DNA from: Bacillota bacterium
Lineage (GTDB): Bacteria > Bacillota > Sulfobacillia > JAJZIM01
Reading direction: 5' to 3'
Length of the DNA: 64,000 nucleotides
Assembly (NCBI GenBank): GCA_021810565.1
Contig: JAJZIM010000009.1
Location: 1-64,000 of the forward strand
Positions 33,998 through 43,342 of the stretch are shown here, in pieces. Position 1 is the first letter of the stretch. Each line of letters starts with the position of its first letter. A program made the translations under genes and the position numbers. Below the pieces are notes generated by a model. The model was not told the origin of the DNA. It saw only the letters and a program-made list of their open reading frames with translations, and made no database searches.

Positions 33998-34855
33998 TCA
34001 GTAGCCCGCCCGCTGCCACAGCCGCCGCAGGAAGCCCCCTCCCGCCTTCTGGGCCACGGCGGCCTCCCGGACCAATAGTGCCGCCAGGTTCTGGGTGCAG
34101 CGGCTGGCCGGGGAGTGGGGATAGGCCAGGAGGAAGGGTTGCTGGCGCGCCACCGCCCGCCCCACCGCGGGATCCTCCAGCACGTAGCCCATGCCCTCCA
34201 CCTCCCGCCCCAGGAAGCGGCGGGACGCTCCGGCCAGACGCTCCATGGCCGCCCCGGCCGCGCCGGCGTCCGCCGCCCGGTTCACCACCACCCGCAGCCT
34301 AAGATCGGGTCGTCGCCGCAGGAGGTGCTTCAGGGTCACGTAGGCGTCGGCCAAGGCGGTGGGCTCCGGGGTGGTGACCAGCAGCACCTCGTCCGCCGCC
34401 AGGGCGAAGGACAGCACCTGCCGGGAAAGCCCCGCCCCCGTGTCCACCAGGATCATGTCCGTTTGCCGCTCCAGGCGCTCCAGACCCGAGAGGAACGCCT
34501 CCTGCGCCCCCGGCGGCGGGTCCAAGAGTTCCGCCAGTCCCCCTCCCCCGGCCACGATCCCCAACCCCTCCGGTCCCCGGTACACCACCTCCTCCAGGGT
34601 CTTCTCCCCCCGCACCACATGGCCCAGATGGAAGGGCGGGCTCTCCCCCAGGATGACGTCCACATTCCCCAGACCGAGATCCGCGTCGAATACCAGCACC
34701 TCCCGGCCCAGACGCCGCAGGGCCACCCCCAGGCTCAAGGTGAAATTGGTCTTGCCCACGCCCCCTTTGCCGCTGGTGACGGCCACGATGCGGGCGGCAG
34801 ATCGGCCATGGGCCTTCTCGGCCAGCAGGCGCAATGGTTCCGCCTGGTCAGCCAT
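33998..34855 (-). CDS. flhG: Flagellar number regulator FlhG (YlxH), MinD-like ATPase
   Basis: 285 residues. The deviant Walker A SGKGGVGKTN is at 28-37, followed by VFDADLGLGNVDVILG and ILVDTGAGLSRQVLSF. It works with FlhF to set flagellar number and position and helps C-ring assembly. ATG at 34855 with SD GGAGGTGG; overlaps flhF by 8 bases. Confidence 0.92.
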   Translation of the reverse strand: MADQAEPLRLLAEKAHGRSAARIVAVTSGKGGVGKTNFTLSLGVALRRLGREVLVFDADLGLGNVDVILGESPPFHLGHVVRGEKTLEEVVYRGPEGLGIVAGGGGLAELLDPPPGAQEAFLSGLERLERQTDMILVDTGAGLSRQVLSFALAADEVLLVTTPEPTALADAYVTLKHLLRRRPDLRLRVVVNRAADAGAAGAAMERLAGASRRFLGREVEGMGYVLEDPAVGRAVARQQPFLLAYPHSPASRCTQNLAALLVREAAVAQKAGGGFLRRLWQRAGY

Positions 34856-35903
34856 TGCCGCCACCTCCCAGCAGAAAGGCCGCGATCCGGTTCGGGTCGG
34901 CCACCTCCAGGTCGTCGGGGACCTTCTGCCCCGTGGCCAGGTAGGATACGGGCACGCCCGTGCGCTCCACCAGGTTGGGCACCAGACCCCAGGCTTCCGC
35001 CTCGTCGGCCTTGGTGAAGAGCAGGCGCTGGAAGCCGGCGGCGTGGTACAGCTCCACCACCCGCAGTGCCTCCCGGGGACGGGTGGTGAGGGACAGCACC
35101 AGGTGCACCTCGCAGCTCCCGGCCGCCTCCAGGTAGCCCTTCAGCTCCGCCATCTGCATGGCGTTGTGGGGATTGCGACCCGCGGTGTCCAAAAGCACCA
35201 GGTCGGCTGACTTGTGCCGGGCCACGGCCTCCTTGAGTTCCGCGGGGGAGAAGACCACCTCCACCGGCACGCCGATGATCTCGCCGTAGGTCTTCAGCTG
35301 CTCCACGGCGGCGATGCGATAGGTGTCGGCGGTGATCATGGCCACCCGCCGGTGCTCCAACAGGGCGAAGCGGGCCGCCAGCTTGGCCAGGGTGGTGGTC
35401 TTGCCCACTCCGGTGGGCCCCACCAGGGCCACCACGTGGGGCCGCACCCCGTTCAGGGCCACGGGTTGGGGCGAACCCAGCACCAGGGTCAACTCCCGCA
35501 CCGCCTGCACCCGCGCCGTCCCGGGGTCCAGATCCCGGGGCGCGCCGTTCAACACCCGCTCGGACAGCCGGCGCGCCAACTCCTCCTCCACCTCCTGGGC
35601 CAGCAGGGCCTCATACACCGGGCGCAGCCCCTCCGGGTAGTTGCCCCGCGAAAGCAAGGCGCTGACCTGGCCGATGCTCTCCCGCAGTTGGGCCAACTCC
35701 CGGGATACTTGAAGGCTCTCCCTGCCCTCCCCGGGCTCCTCCAGGGCCGCGGTCACCTCCACCAAGGGGGGCTGGAGCCAGCCGGCCAGCCCGGGCCGGC
35801 GCACCCGCCGGGTGGATAGGAGCACCGCCTCCGGACCCAGTTCCCGGCGCACCCGAGCGGTGGCCTCCTGCACCGTCGGGGCCACGAAGCTGCGGATCCT
35901 CAT
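34848..35903 (-). CDS. flhF: SRP-type GTPase FlhF
   Basis: 351 residues. N-terminal basic domain, then a helical N domain, and the G domain with GPTGVGKTT at 162-170, LLDTAGRN and FTKADEAEAWG. It marks the site of flagellar assembly. The ATG overlaps the flhA stop by four bases. Confidence 0.94.
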   Translation of the reverse strand: MRIRSFVAPTVQEATARVRRELGPEAVLLSTRRVRRPGLAGWLQPPLVEVTAALEEPGEGRESLQVSRELAQLRESIGQVSALLSRGNYPEGLRPVYEALLAQEVEEELARRLSERVLNGAPRDLDPGTARVQAVRELTLVLGSPQPVALNGVRPHVVALVGPTGVGKTTTLAKLAARFALLEHRRVAMITADTYRIAAVEQLKTYGEIIGVPVEVVFSPAELKEAVARHKSADLVLLDTAGRNPHNAMQMAELKGYLEAAGSCEVHLVLSLTTRPREALRVVELYHAAGFQRLLFTKADEAEAWGLVPNLVERTGVPVSYLATGQKVPDDLEVADPNRIAAFLLGGGGNG

Positions 35904-37942
35904 GCCACGCTCACCATCCCCACCGCCTCCACCTCACCGCACGTCGCGACCTCGTTGTAGGAAAGGAAGATCAATCTCGGCAGCGAGCGCTCCGTGAGCC
36001 GGCGCAGGTACAGCCGCACCAGGGGGGCGCACAGCACCACGGGCTCGGCTCCCCGCCCGGCCAATTTCGCCGCCTCGTCGGACAAGGCCCGGCTCAGCCG
36101 CCCCACGAAATCCGGGGCCAAGGCCAACTGGCCCTCCTGCACGGAACCCAGGATCGCCTGCTCCGTCTCCGGCGCCAGGGTGATCACCGCCGCCTTGTCT
36201 CGGTCCAGACCGTACTGGCGGCAAAGCTGCGCCCCCAGCGCTTGGCGCACCGCCTCGGTCAGCCGATCCGGATCCCGGCTGACGCGCGCTTGGTCGGCCA
36301 GGGTCTCCAGGATGCGCACCAGGTCTCTAATCGCCACCCGCTCCCGCAACAGGTTTTGCAGCACCTTGGCTACCTCCCCCAGGGTCAAGAGTCCCGGCAC
36401 CAGCTCCTCCACCACGGCGGGATGCTCCTTCTTCACCATGTCCAACAGGTTCTGGGTCTCCTGGCGGCCCAAAAGCTCCGCGGCGTGGGAGCGGATGACT
36501 TCCGTCAGGTGGGTGGCCACCACGGCGGGGGAGTCCACCACCGTGTAGCCCGCCACCTCCGCCCGGGAGCGGTCCTCCGGGGTGATCCAAAGGGCCATCA
36601 GGCCGAACACCGGCTCCTGGGCGGCGATCCCCTCCACCGGCTCGGTGACGTTGCCCGGGTTCATGGCCAAGAGGTGGCCCAACAGCAGCTCACCCCGGGC
36701 CACCTCCACCCCCCGCAGCTTGATGCAGTAGGTGCTGGGCTTGAGGGACAGGTCGTCCCGGATCCGGATGGGCGGCACCACCAGCCCCAGCTCGAGGGCC
36801 ACCTGGCGGCGGATCATGGCCACCCGGTCCAAAAGGTCGCCCCCCTGGGAGGCGTCGGCCAGGGACAAGAGCCCATAGCCCAGATCCAGCTCCAGGACAT
36901 CCAAGGGCAAAAGCGCCGTGACGTTCTCCGGACGGCGGGCCGCCTCCGCCTCCTGCTGCCGAGTCTGCTGCGTCACCTGGGCCGCCTCCTGCTGCCGGCC
37001 GCGGGCCACCGCGCGGCTGAGCAGGAAATACCCTCCGGCCAGCAGCGCGAAGGTCCACCAGGTCTTGTTCAGGCCCGGCATCAACCCGAAGACGACCAGG
37101 GCGCCTCCGGCGATCAGCAGCACCCGGGGCTGGCTCAGCACCTGCCGGGTGAGGTCCCGCGGCAAATTGGTGTCGGCGGCGGCCCGGGTCACGATGATGC
37201 CCGTGGCCGTGGAGAGCAAAAGCGCGGGGATCTGGCTGACCAGGCCGTCGCCCACGGTCAGGATGGTGTAGGTGGAAAGCGCCGTGGTCAGGCTCATGTG
37301 GTGCTCCGCCACCCCCACCACGAAGCCGCCCAGGATGTTCACCACCACGATGACGATGCCGGCGATAGCGTCGCCGCGCACGAACTTGGAGGCGCCGTCC
37401 ATGGCCCCGTAGAAATCGGCCTCCCGCTCGATGTCCTGGCGGCGCTGCCGGGCCTCCTTGTCGGTGATCAGGCCGGCGTTTAGGTCGGCGTCGATGGCCA
37501 TCTGCTTGCCGGGCATGGCGTCCAGGGTGAAGCGGGCCGCCACCTCGGATACCCGCTCCGCGCCGCGGGTGACCACTATGAACTGGATCACCACCAGGAT
37601 CACGAAGATGATGAAGCCCACCAGCGGGTTGCCCCCCACCACGAACTGCCCGAAGCCCTGGATCACATAGCCGGCCATGGCGTAGAGCAGGATGAGCCGG
37701 GTGGCGGAGACGTTCAGGGCCAGGCGCAAAAGGGTGGTGATCAGGAGCAGGGAGGGAAAGACCGAGAATTCCAGGGCGTCCCTGGCATACATGGTGACCA
37801 GGAGGACCAGGAGGGCGAAGCTGATGTTGAAGGGGATCAGGATGTCCAACACCTGGTAGGGCACCGGGATGACCAGCATGCCCACCAGGATGACCACCAG
37901 GATGGCCACTCCCAGCTCGCCATACAGGTAGCGCTCGCGCAT
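35900..37942 (-). CDS. flhA: Flagellar export gate protein FlhA
   Basis: 680 residues. Eight membrane segments in the first half, the conserved cytoplasmic loop with DADLNAGLIT at 151-160 and EADFYGAMDGASKFVRGDAIAG after it, and a large cytoplasmic C-terminal domain that docks export chaperones. Complete by length. ATG start, 17 bases after flhB. Confidence 0.96.
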   Translation of the reverse strand: MRERYLYGELGVAILVVILVGMLVIPVPYQVLDILIPFNISFALLVLLVTMYARDALEFSVFPSLLLITTLLRLALNVSATRLILLYAMAGYVIQGFGQFVVGGNPLVGFIIFVILVVIQFIVVTRGAERVSEVAARFTLDAMPGKQMAIDADLNAGLITDKEARQRRQDIEREADFYGAMDGASKFVRGDAIAGIVIVVVNILGGFVVGVAEHHMSLTTALSTYTILTVGDGLVSQIPALLLSTATGIIVTRAAADTNLPRDLTRQVLSQPRVLLIAGGALVVFGLMPGLNKTWWTFALLAGGYFLLSRAVARGRQQEAAQVTQQTRQQEAEAARRPENVTALLPLDVLELDLGYGLLSLADASQGGDLLDRVAMIRRQVALELGLVVPPIRIRDDLSLKPSTYCIKLRGVEVARGELLLGHLLAMNPGNVTEPVEGIAAQEPVFGLMALWITPEDRSRAEVAGYTVVDSPAVVATHLTEVIRSHAAELLGRQETQNLLDMVKKEHPAVVEELVPGLLTLGEVAKVLQNLLRERVAIRDLVRILETLADQARVSRDPDRLTEAVRQALGAQLCRQYGLDRDKAAVITLAPETEQAILGSVQEGQLALAPDFVGRLSRALSDEAAKLAGRGAEPVVLCAPLVRLYLRRLTERSLPRLIFLSYNEVATCGEVEAVGMVSVA

Positions 37943-37959
37943 GCCCCCTCAGCCTCCCC

Positions 37960-39018
37960 TCAGGCCCACCGGCGCAGCCGGTACACGAAGGCCAGGACCT
38001 CGGCCACCGCCTGGAACAGCTCGGCGGGGACCGGGTCACCCACCTCCACCGTGCGGTACAGGGCCTGGGCCAAGGGCTCGTTTTGCACCACCGGCACCCC
38101 GTGCTCCATCGCCAGTTGGGCGATGCGCCGGGCCACGAAACCCTGCCCCTTGGCCACCACCCGCGGCGCGTCCATCTCCCCCGGACGATAGACCAGGGCC
38201 ACGGCGTAATGGACGGGGTTGGTGATGACCACGTCCGCCCGGGGCACCTGGCTCATCATGCGCCGCAGGGCCAGACGGCGCTGCTCGGTCCTGAGCTTCT
38301 TCTTCAGGTGGGGCGACCCCTCGGTGTCCTTGAACTCCTCCTTGACCTCCTGGTCCGTCATGCGCAGGTTCTGCTCGTAATCATAGCGCTGGTAGAAATA
38401 GTCGAAGATGCCGAGGATCAAGAGGGCCACCCCGGCGCGCAGGCCCACGGCCAGGGCCAGTCCGGCGACCCGGCTCGCCCCCGCCACCGGATCGGTTAGC
38501 ATCAGGGCGGGAAGAGCAGCCAACTGCCCCGCCACCGCCGAGTAGGCCACCAGGGATACCGCCGCCACCTTGAACAGCCCCTCGGCCAGGTAGATCAGGG
38601 TCCGTCGGGAAAAGATGCGCTGCAGCCCGGTCAAAGGGTTCAGCCGGGTCAGGTCGAGGCGGGGTGAGCGGAACACCAGACCGGTCTGCAGCAGGGTCAC
38701 CCCCGTTCCCAGGAAGAACATGCCCAGCATGATCGGCAAGAGCACCGCCGCCAACAGCGAGAGCACCGCTTCGTACAGCGGCCACACCGGCCGCAAAGGA
38801 AAATGGTTCAGGTTGCCCAGGACCGTCACGGCGAAGGCGGCCAGGTGGTCCAGGACGGAGGTGCCCACCGCCCACAAGAGGCCCGTGCCCGCCAGGATGG
38901 CCAGGGCGGTGGTGACCTCCGGGGAGTGGAACACCTGTCCCCGGTTGCGGGCCTCCTGGCGCCGCCGGGGGCTGGGGGCATGGGTCTTCTCACCCTCGGC
39001 GAACAGCTGCAGATTCAT
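37960..39018 (-). CDS. flhB: Flagellar export switch protein FlhB
   Basis: 352 residues, four membrane segments and a cytoplasmic C-terminal domain. The self-cleavage site, normally NPTH, reads ITNPVHYAVAL here, so Thr is replaced by Val while Asn-Pro and His are kept. The substrate-specificity switch region RRIAQLAMEHGVPVVQNEPLA is normal. Its ATG overlaps the fliR stop (ATGA). Confidence 0.94.
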   Translation of the reverse strand: MNLQLFAEGEKTHAPSPRRRQEARNRGQVFHSPEVTTALAILAGTGLLWAVGTSVLDHLAAFAVTVLGNLNHFPLRPVWPLYEAVLSLLAAVLLPIMLGMFFLGTGVTLLQTGLVFRSPRLDLTRLNPLTGLQRIFSRRTLIYLAEGLFKVAAVSLVAYSAVAGQLAALPALMLTDPVAGASRVAGLALAVGLRAGVALLILGIFDYFYQRYDYEQNLRMTDQEVKEEFKDTEGSPHLKKKLRTEQRRLALRRMMSQVPRADVVITNPVHYAVALVYRPGEMDAPRVVAKGQGFVARRIAQLAMEHGVPVVQNEPLAQALYRTVEVGDPVPAELFQAVAEVLAFVYRLRRWA

Positions 39019-39770
39019 GCGCTACCTCCCACCGCACCCACCAGTTTCAGAAGTTGCCCGGCCATGCCGGCGAATACCGGCCGCAGGGCCAGGTCCATGG
39101 CCGGCAGGGATGCCAGCAGGATCAAGAGGCCAAAAGCCGCCTGCAGCGGCATGCCCAGGATGAACACGTTCAACTGGGGCACGGCCCGGGAGAGGATGCC
39201 CAGGGCCAGGTTCAGGATCAACAGCACCGCCAGCACGGGCATGGCCAGGGACAGGCCCAGGGTGAAAATGTCCGCGCCCCAGCCGATGAACAAAGGCAAG
39301 GTGCCCGCCCCCAGGTGGGCCGCCCCCAAGGGCAGCAGCCGGAAGCTGGCTCCCAGGGCCAAGAGCAGGCTCTCCAGGCCGCCGGAGACGATGAACAGCA
39401 CCAGGGCCACGAAATATAGCAGGTTGGTCAGGACGGGGGCAGGGGCGCCCATGGCCGGGTTCAGCACCTGGGACAGGCCGAAGCCCATCTGCAGGTCCAA
39501 GAGGCCGCCGGCATATTGCACACCCGCCAGGAGGAGGTTGACCACATAGCCCATGCCCAAGCCCACCAGCACCTCCTTTCCCGCCGCCAGAAGATAGGGC
39601 AAAAGGGCCGTCGGCACCGGGCCATGGCTCAGGGGAGCCAGGGCCATCCCCACCACCAGGCTGAGGGCGGTGCGCACCCACAGCGGCACCACGCCGCTGC
39701 CGAAGACGGGGGCCGCCAGGAAGAACCCCCCCACCCGCAGGATCGCCAGGAGATCCCTGCCCAGATCCAT
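39015..39770 (-). CDS. fliR: Flagellar export gate protein FliR
   Basis: 251 residues, about six membrane segments. LGMGYVVNLLLAGVQYAGGLLDLQMGFGL-type core lies in segments near residues 71-100, as in FliR. Part of the FliPQR export gate. ATG start, three bases after fliQ. Confidence 0.93.
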   Translation of the reverse strand: MDLGRDLLAILRVGGFFLAAPVFGSGVVPLWVRTALSLVVGMALAPLSHGPVPTALLPYLLAAGKEVLVGLGMGYVVNLLLAGVQYAGGLLDLQMGFGLSQVLNPAMGAPAPVLTNLLYFVALVLFIVSGGLESLLLALGASFRLLPLGAAHLGAGTLPLFIGWGADIFTLGLSLAMPVLAVLLILNLALGILSRAVPQLNVFILGMPLQAAFGLLILLASLPAMDLALRPVFAGMAGQLLKLVGAVGGSA

Positions 39771-39773
39771 GGC

Positions 39774-40043
39774 TTAGTGCAGGTAGCCCGACAGGTTGCC
39801 CAGGATCCCGCTGGCGAAACGGAGCAGCGTCTGCAGCATGAAGGGGCCGAAGATCAGCGCCGCCACGGCCACGGCCACGATCTTGGGCACGAAGGTCAAG
39901 GTCTGCTCGTTCAACTGGGTGGTGGTTTGGAAGATGCTAATCACCAGGCCCACCACCAGGGAGAGCACGAGCATCGGCCCGCCCACCACCAGGGCGATGA
40001 CGATGGCCTGCCGGGTCAGGGACAAGGCGGTGGTCTCGCTCAC
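39774..40043 (-). CDS. fliQ: Flagellar export gate protein FliQ
   Basis: 89 residues, two membrane hairpins, with the family pattern TRQAIVIALVVGGPMLVLSL and VGLVISIFQTTTQLNEQTLTF split around the turn. GTG start at 40043. Confidence 0.94.
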   Translation of the reverse strand: MSETTALSLTRQAIVIALVVGGPMLVLSLVVGLVISIFQTTTQLNEQTLTFVPKIVAVAVAALIFGPFMLQTLLRFASGILGNLSGYLH

Positions 40044-40056
40044 GCCGCATTCCCCC

Positions 40057-40827
40057 TTAATGGAAGCTGGACACCAGGGACTGTACCACCAGGGCCCAAC
40101 CGTCCACCAGCACGAACAGCAGGATCTTGAAGGGCATGGAGATCATCATCGGCGGCAGCATGAACATGCCCATGGACATCAGGGTGCTGGCCACCACCAT
40201 GTCGATCACCATGAAGGGAAGGAAGAGCAAAAAGCCCATCTCGAAGGCGATCTTCAGCTCGCTGGTGACGAAGGCCGGGATCAGCACATAGGTGGGCACG
40301 TCGTGGTGGGTCTTGGGCGGCGGCAGCTTGGCCAGTTTCACGAAGAGACCGAGATCGGCCTGGTCCGTCTGGCGGAACATGAAGTCCCGCAGGGGATGTA
40401 CCCCCGCCGTCAGGGCCTGGGCCGGGGGCAGTTTGCCCGCCAGATAAGGCTGGACCGCCTGGGTGTTCATCTGGTTCCAAACCGGCGCCATGGTGAAGAA
40501 GGTCAAAAAGAGGGCGAAGCCCACCAAAACCTGATTGGGCGGCGTGTTCTGGGTGCCCAGGGCGCTGCGCAGGAAGGACAGCACCACCACGATGCGGGTA
40601 AAGGAGGTCATGAGGATCAGGATGGCCGGGGCCAAGGACAGCACCGTGAGCAGAAACAGGATCTGCAAGGCCTGCGACACTTGGGTGGGCGAGGTGGCCG
40701 TCCCCACCCCGATGCGCAGGGTAGGCAGGGCCGGGATGGCCGGAATGGTCGACGCGGCCAGGGCGATACCCGGCAGGAGCAGCCCCATGCCTACCCCGAC
40801 CGGCAACCACCAGCGGCGCGCCCTCAA
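40057..40827 (-). CDS. fliP: Flagellar export gate protein FliP
   Basis: 256 residues: a cleavable signal-like start (LLLPGIALAA), then LTVLSLAPAILILMTSFTRI, LRSALGTQNTPPNQVLVG and the C-terminal membrane pair (FLLFLPFMVIDMVVASTLMS). The start is TTG at 40827, overlapping the fliO stop (TTGA) with GGGGAG 5 bases upstream. Confidence 0.94.
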   Translation of the reverse strand: MRARRWWLPVGVGMGLLLPGIALAASTIPAIPALPTLRIGVGTATSPTQVSQALQILFLLTVLSLAPAILILMTSFTRIVVVLSFLRSALGTQNTPPNQVLVGFALFLTFFTMAPVWNQMNTQAVQPYLAGKLPPAQALTAGVHPLRDFMFRQTDQADLGLFVKLAKLPPPKTHHDVPTYVLIPAFVTSELKIAFEMGFLLFLPFMVIDMVVASTLMSMGMFMLPPMMISMPFKILLFVLVDGWALVVQSLVSSFH

Positions 40828-41228
40828 TCGGGCTCCCCTCCCCGCACTCGCCGCGCCAGCTCCGACAGCTCCGCCAGCCGCCCCCGCCAGCCGGGACGGG
40901 AGGGGCTCCCCGGCCGGCGCGTCAGCCTTTCGGCCCAGGCGGGAAGCCGCAGCGAGGGGGGAGCCTCCCCTGGGGCGGCTTCGGGAACGGCATCGGGGGA
41001 CAGCTCGGCCAGCAGGGTGACCTCCTGGGCCACCCCCACCAAGAGCAGCCTGCCGGCGACCCGCAAAAGGTAGACCCCGCGGTTGCCGCCCAGGGACAAG
41101 GCCCCCTCCACCTGCAACCCGCTGCGACCGCCGGCGCGGGGCAGCCGGCCCGCCAGGCGCGCCGCGGCCCAGGCCAGGGCCACCACCAGGGCGAAGGCGA
41201 ACAGGAACCGCACCGCTTCCCAAAACAT
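40824..41228 (-). CDS. fliO: Flagellar biosynthesis protein FliO
   Basis: 134 residues with one N-terminal membrane segment (FLFAFALVVALAWAAARLAG) and the short FliO domain VEGALSLGGNRGVYLLRVAGR. It helps FliP assemble. ATG, 16 bases after fliN; stop overlaps fliP. Confidence 0.88.
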   Translation of the reverse strand: MFWEAVRFLFAFALVVALAWAAARLAGRLPRAGGRSGLQVEGALSLGGNRGVYLLRVAGRLLLVGVAQEVTLLAELSPDAVPEAAPGEAPPSLRLPAWAERLTRRPGSPSRPGWRGRLAELSELARRVRGGEPD

Positions 41229-41244
41229 GCCGGGATGCCCCCTC

Positions 41245-41715
41245 TCAGGTCAGATGGTGTACCCGCTCGGCAGGACTCTTGATCTCGGTGATGCGCACGC
41301 CGAAATTCTCGTCGATGACCACCACTTCCCCCTTGGCCACCGGCCGGCCGTTGATCAGCACGTCCACCGCTTCGCCAGCCAGCTTGTCCAGCTGCAGCAC
41401 CGATCCGGCGTTGAGGGTCAGCACCTCCCGCAGCTTGCGCCGGGCGCGTCCCAGCTCCACGGTAACGCTCAGGGGCACCTCCAGCAGAAAGTCGATACGC
41501 CCCTGGGCCGACGAAGGAACGGGAGCGTCCTCGGTCAAGGGGGGAAACTGGGCCGCCTGCACCTCCACCGCCGGTTCCTCCGGCGAGAACGCCGCCGCCT
41601 CGGCGGCGACCGGTTCGGCTTTCTCCTCTTCCTCCTCCACCGCCTGGGCCCCGGGCTCCTGCACCGCCTTGATCAGAGCGTCTATCTCCTCCTGGGAGAG
41701 CATCTCGTCAGCCAC
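41245..41715 (-). CDS. fliN: Flagellar switch protein FliN with N-terminal CheY-binding motif
   Basis: 156 residues. Residues 5-14 read MLSQEEIDALI, the phospho-CheY-binding motif normally found at the start of FliM and of Bacillus FliY. An acidic linker (about 20-65) follows, then a single SpoA/FliN domain (LEVPLSVTVELGRARRKLREVL... EGV-like end). There is no CheC-like middle domain as in FliY. GTG start with GGAGGTGG; overlaps fliM by 8 bases. Confidence 0.92.
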   Translation of the reverse strand: MADEMLSQEEIDALIKAVQEPGAQAVEEEEEKAEPVAAEAAAFSPEEPAVEVQAAQFPPLTEDAPVPSSAQGRIDFLLEVPLSVTVELGRARRKLREVLTLNAGSVLQLDKLAGEAVDVLINGRPVAKGEVVVIDENFGVRITEIKSPAERVHHLT

Positions 41716-42652
41716 CGGCTTCCACCTCCTCCTCCTCTTCCTGCACCGCCGTGACCCGCACCGCCAGGTGCCGATGCAAGGTGCCGGGCCGGCCTCGGAA
41801 GCGGCAGATGCCCTCCACCTGCACCGTCAACTCCCCCTTGACCGGCGCCTGCAGGCGCAGCACGTCCCCCACCTCCAGAGTCAACAGCTCCCGCAGCGTG
41901 AGCCGGGTGGAGCCCAGGGTCACGGACAGCTCCACCGGCACCTCTCCCACCTCCAGTTCCAGTTGACGCTCGCTCTCCTCGCCCGTGGCCGCCGTCTCCC
42001 CCTGTTGGACCAGCAGCCACTGCTGGGGAGAAAGCTTGGGCAGCACCGGCTCCAGGAGCAGGTAAGGCATGCAGAAGTACACCTGCCCCCGCTGCGCCCC
42101 CAGACGCACCTCCAGGGTCACCGTGAGCACCATCTCGTTGGGAGCCACCACCTGGGCGAAAAGGGGGTTGGACTCCATGGAGTCGAGGGAAGGGGTCAGG
42201 TCCACGATGCCCCGCCACCCGTCGGCCAGGTTGGCCAGAAGGCCGGTCAGCACCCGCTGCATCACCGTCTGCTCGATCTCGGTGAGGGGCCGCACCCGCT
42301 CCGGCACCCCGCCCGAGCCCCCCAAGAGGCGATCCAGCATGGCGAAGGCGATGATGGGATCCGTCACCAGCAGGATCTTGCCCTTGAGGGGCGGCAGACC
42401 CACGATGCCGATGATGGAGGGGGTGGACACCGTGCTCAGAAACTCGCCGTAGGTGCTTTGTTCCACCGACAGGACATTGAATTGCACGGTACCCCGCAGA
42501 TAGCCGGAGAAATAGGTGGTGCAAAGCCGCGCCACATGCCCGTAGAGCATCTCCACCGTGCGCATCTGGTCCTTGGAGAACTTGTCCGGACGGCGGAAGT
42601 CGTACACCCGCACCCTAAGCGGCTTTCCCCGCACCCCCATCGGCATCGCCAA
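41708..42652 (-). CDS. fliM: Flagellar switch protein FliM lacking the N-terminal CheY-binding motif
   Basis: 314 residues. After a short start it goes straight to RVRVYDFRRPDKFSKDQMRT, the beginning of the CheC-like middle domain (GGxG as LLGGSGG near residue 109). It ends with a SpoA domain. The usual LSQxEIDALL motif is missing and cannot lie further upstream, because fliL ends 12 bases away. TTG start at 42652 with GGAGGGGAG. Confidence 0.93.
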   Translation of the reverse strand: MAMPMGVRGKPLRVRVYDFRRPDKFSKDQMRTVEMLYGHVARLCTTYFSGYLRGTVQFNVLSVEQSTYGEFLSTVSTPSIIGIVGLPPLKGKILLVTDPIIAFAMLDRLLGGSGGVPERVRPLTEIEQTVMQRVLTGLLANLADGWRGIVDLTPSLDSMESNPLFAQVVAPNEMVLTVTLEVRLGAQRGQVYFCMPYLLLEPVLPKLSPQQWLLVQQGETAATGEESERQLELEVGEVPVELSVTLGSTRLTLRELLTLEVGDVLRLQAPVKGELTVQVEGICRFRGRPGTLHRHLAVRVTAVQEEEEEVEAGG

Positions 42653-42664
42653 GGTCTCCCCTCC

Positions 42665-43081
42665 TCACTCCACCATGAAGGTAGTGAAATATACCTTGAG
42701 GACCTTGCCGTGGGTGAGAACCCGGTCCACGGCGGCGGCCACGGCCGTCTGCAGGCTGCCCATCCCCGCGCTGCCGGACACCTCCTGGGGGGTGCGGGAG
42801 CGCAACACGGCCAGGATGGCGTCGTCCACCTGCGCCTTTTCCGCCTTGAGCTGGGCCGTGGCCCCCGTTCCCCGCACCTTCAACTCGATGTCCACCTTGA
42901 TGTAGCGCGTGGTCACCGGATCGTCTAGGTTGGTCAGGAAGGAACCCGCGTCGTACAACTGCACCGCGGGCGCAGGCTTGGGCACCAGCTTGGCCAGGGG
43001 GCCCGCCCGGATGTGCAGGAGGAACACGGCCGCCGTGGCCAGGACCAAGACCCCCACCAGGATCAGCAGCACCTTTTTCAA
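42665..43081 (-). CDS. fliL: Flagellar basal body-associated protein FliL
   Basis: 138 residues: one N-terminal membrane segment (VLLILVGVLVLATAAVFLL) and the FliL domain (FLTNLDDPVTTRYIKVDIEL, ending in VYFTTFMVE). It supports the stator and motor torque. The TTG start overlaps the flbD stop (TTGA). Confidence 0.92.
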   Translation of the reverse strand: MKKVLLILVGVLVLATAAVFLLHIRAGPLAKLVPKPAPAVQLYDAGSFLTNLDDPVTTRYIKVDIELKVRGTGATAQLKAEKAQVDDAILAVLRSRTPQEVSGSAGMGSLQTAVAAAVDRVLTHGKVLKVYFTTFMVE

Positions 43082-43323
43082 AAGCCACCACCTCCCCTCG
43101 CGACGGGCAGAGTCCGGACGGGGGTGTCGCCCCCGCCCGGCAGCCCGTGGATCCGGCGGCGGTAGCGGATGACCAGCTCGATCACCTGGGCGGGCGTCTC
43201 CTCCACCAAGAGCTTCTTGCCGGTGGTGAGGGTGATGATCGTGTCGGGGGTGGCCTCCACCGTCTCGATGAGGTCCGCGTTGAGCACGAAGGGCTCGCCC
43301 CGCATCCGCCGCAGGTTGATCAC
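43078..43323 (-). CDS. flbD: FlbD/SwrD-family flagellar protein
   Basis: 81 residues. INLRRMRGEPFVLNADLIETVE and TPDTIITLTTGKKLLVEET-type segments are the FlbD signature. In Bacillus the homologue SwrD increases motor power. The tail (residues 62-81, Gly-rich) is longer than usual. GTG start. Confidence 0.9.
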   Translation of the reverse strand: MINLRRMRGEPFVLNADLIETVEATPDTIITLTTGKKLLVEETPAQVIELVIRYRRRIHGLPGGGDTPVRTLPVARGGGGF

Positions 43324-43342
43324 GCCGCTCTCCTCCCCTCCG

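Noticed and set aside
36242-37483. Long plus-strand frames opposite the flagellar genes
   Set aside because: Their His/Gln/Pro/Gly-rich translations are the usual mirror of GC-rich coding DNA; they lack SD sites and domains, and every one lies over a secure minus-strand gene.
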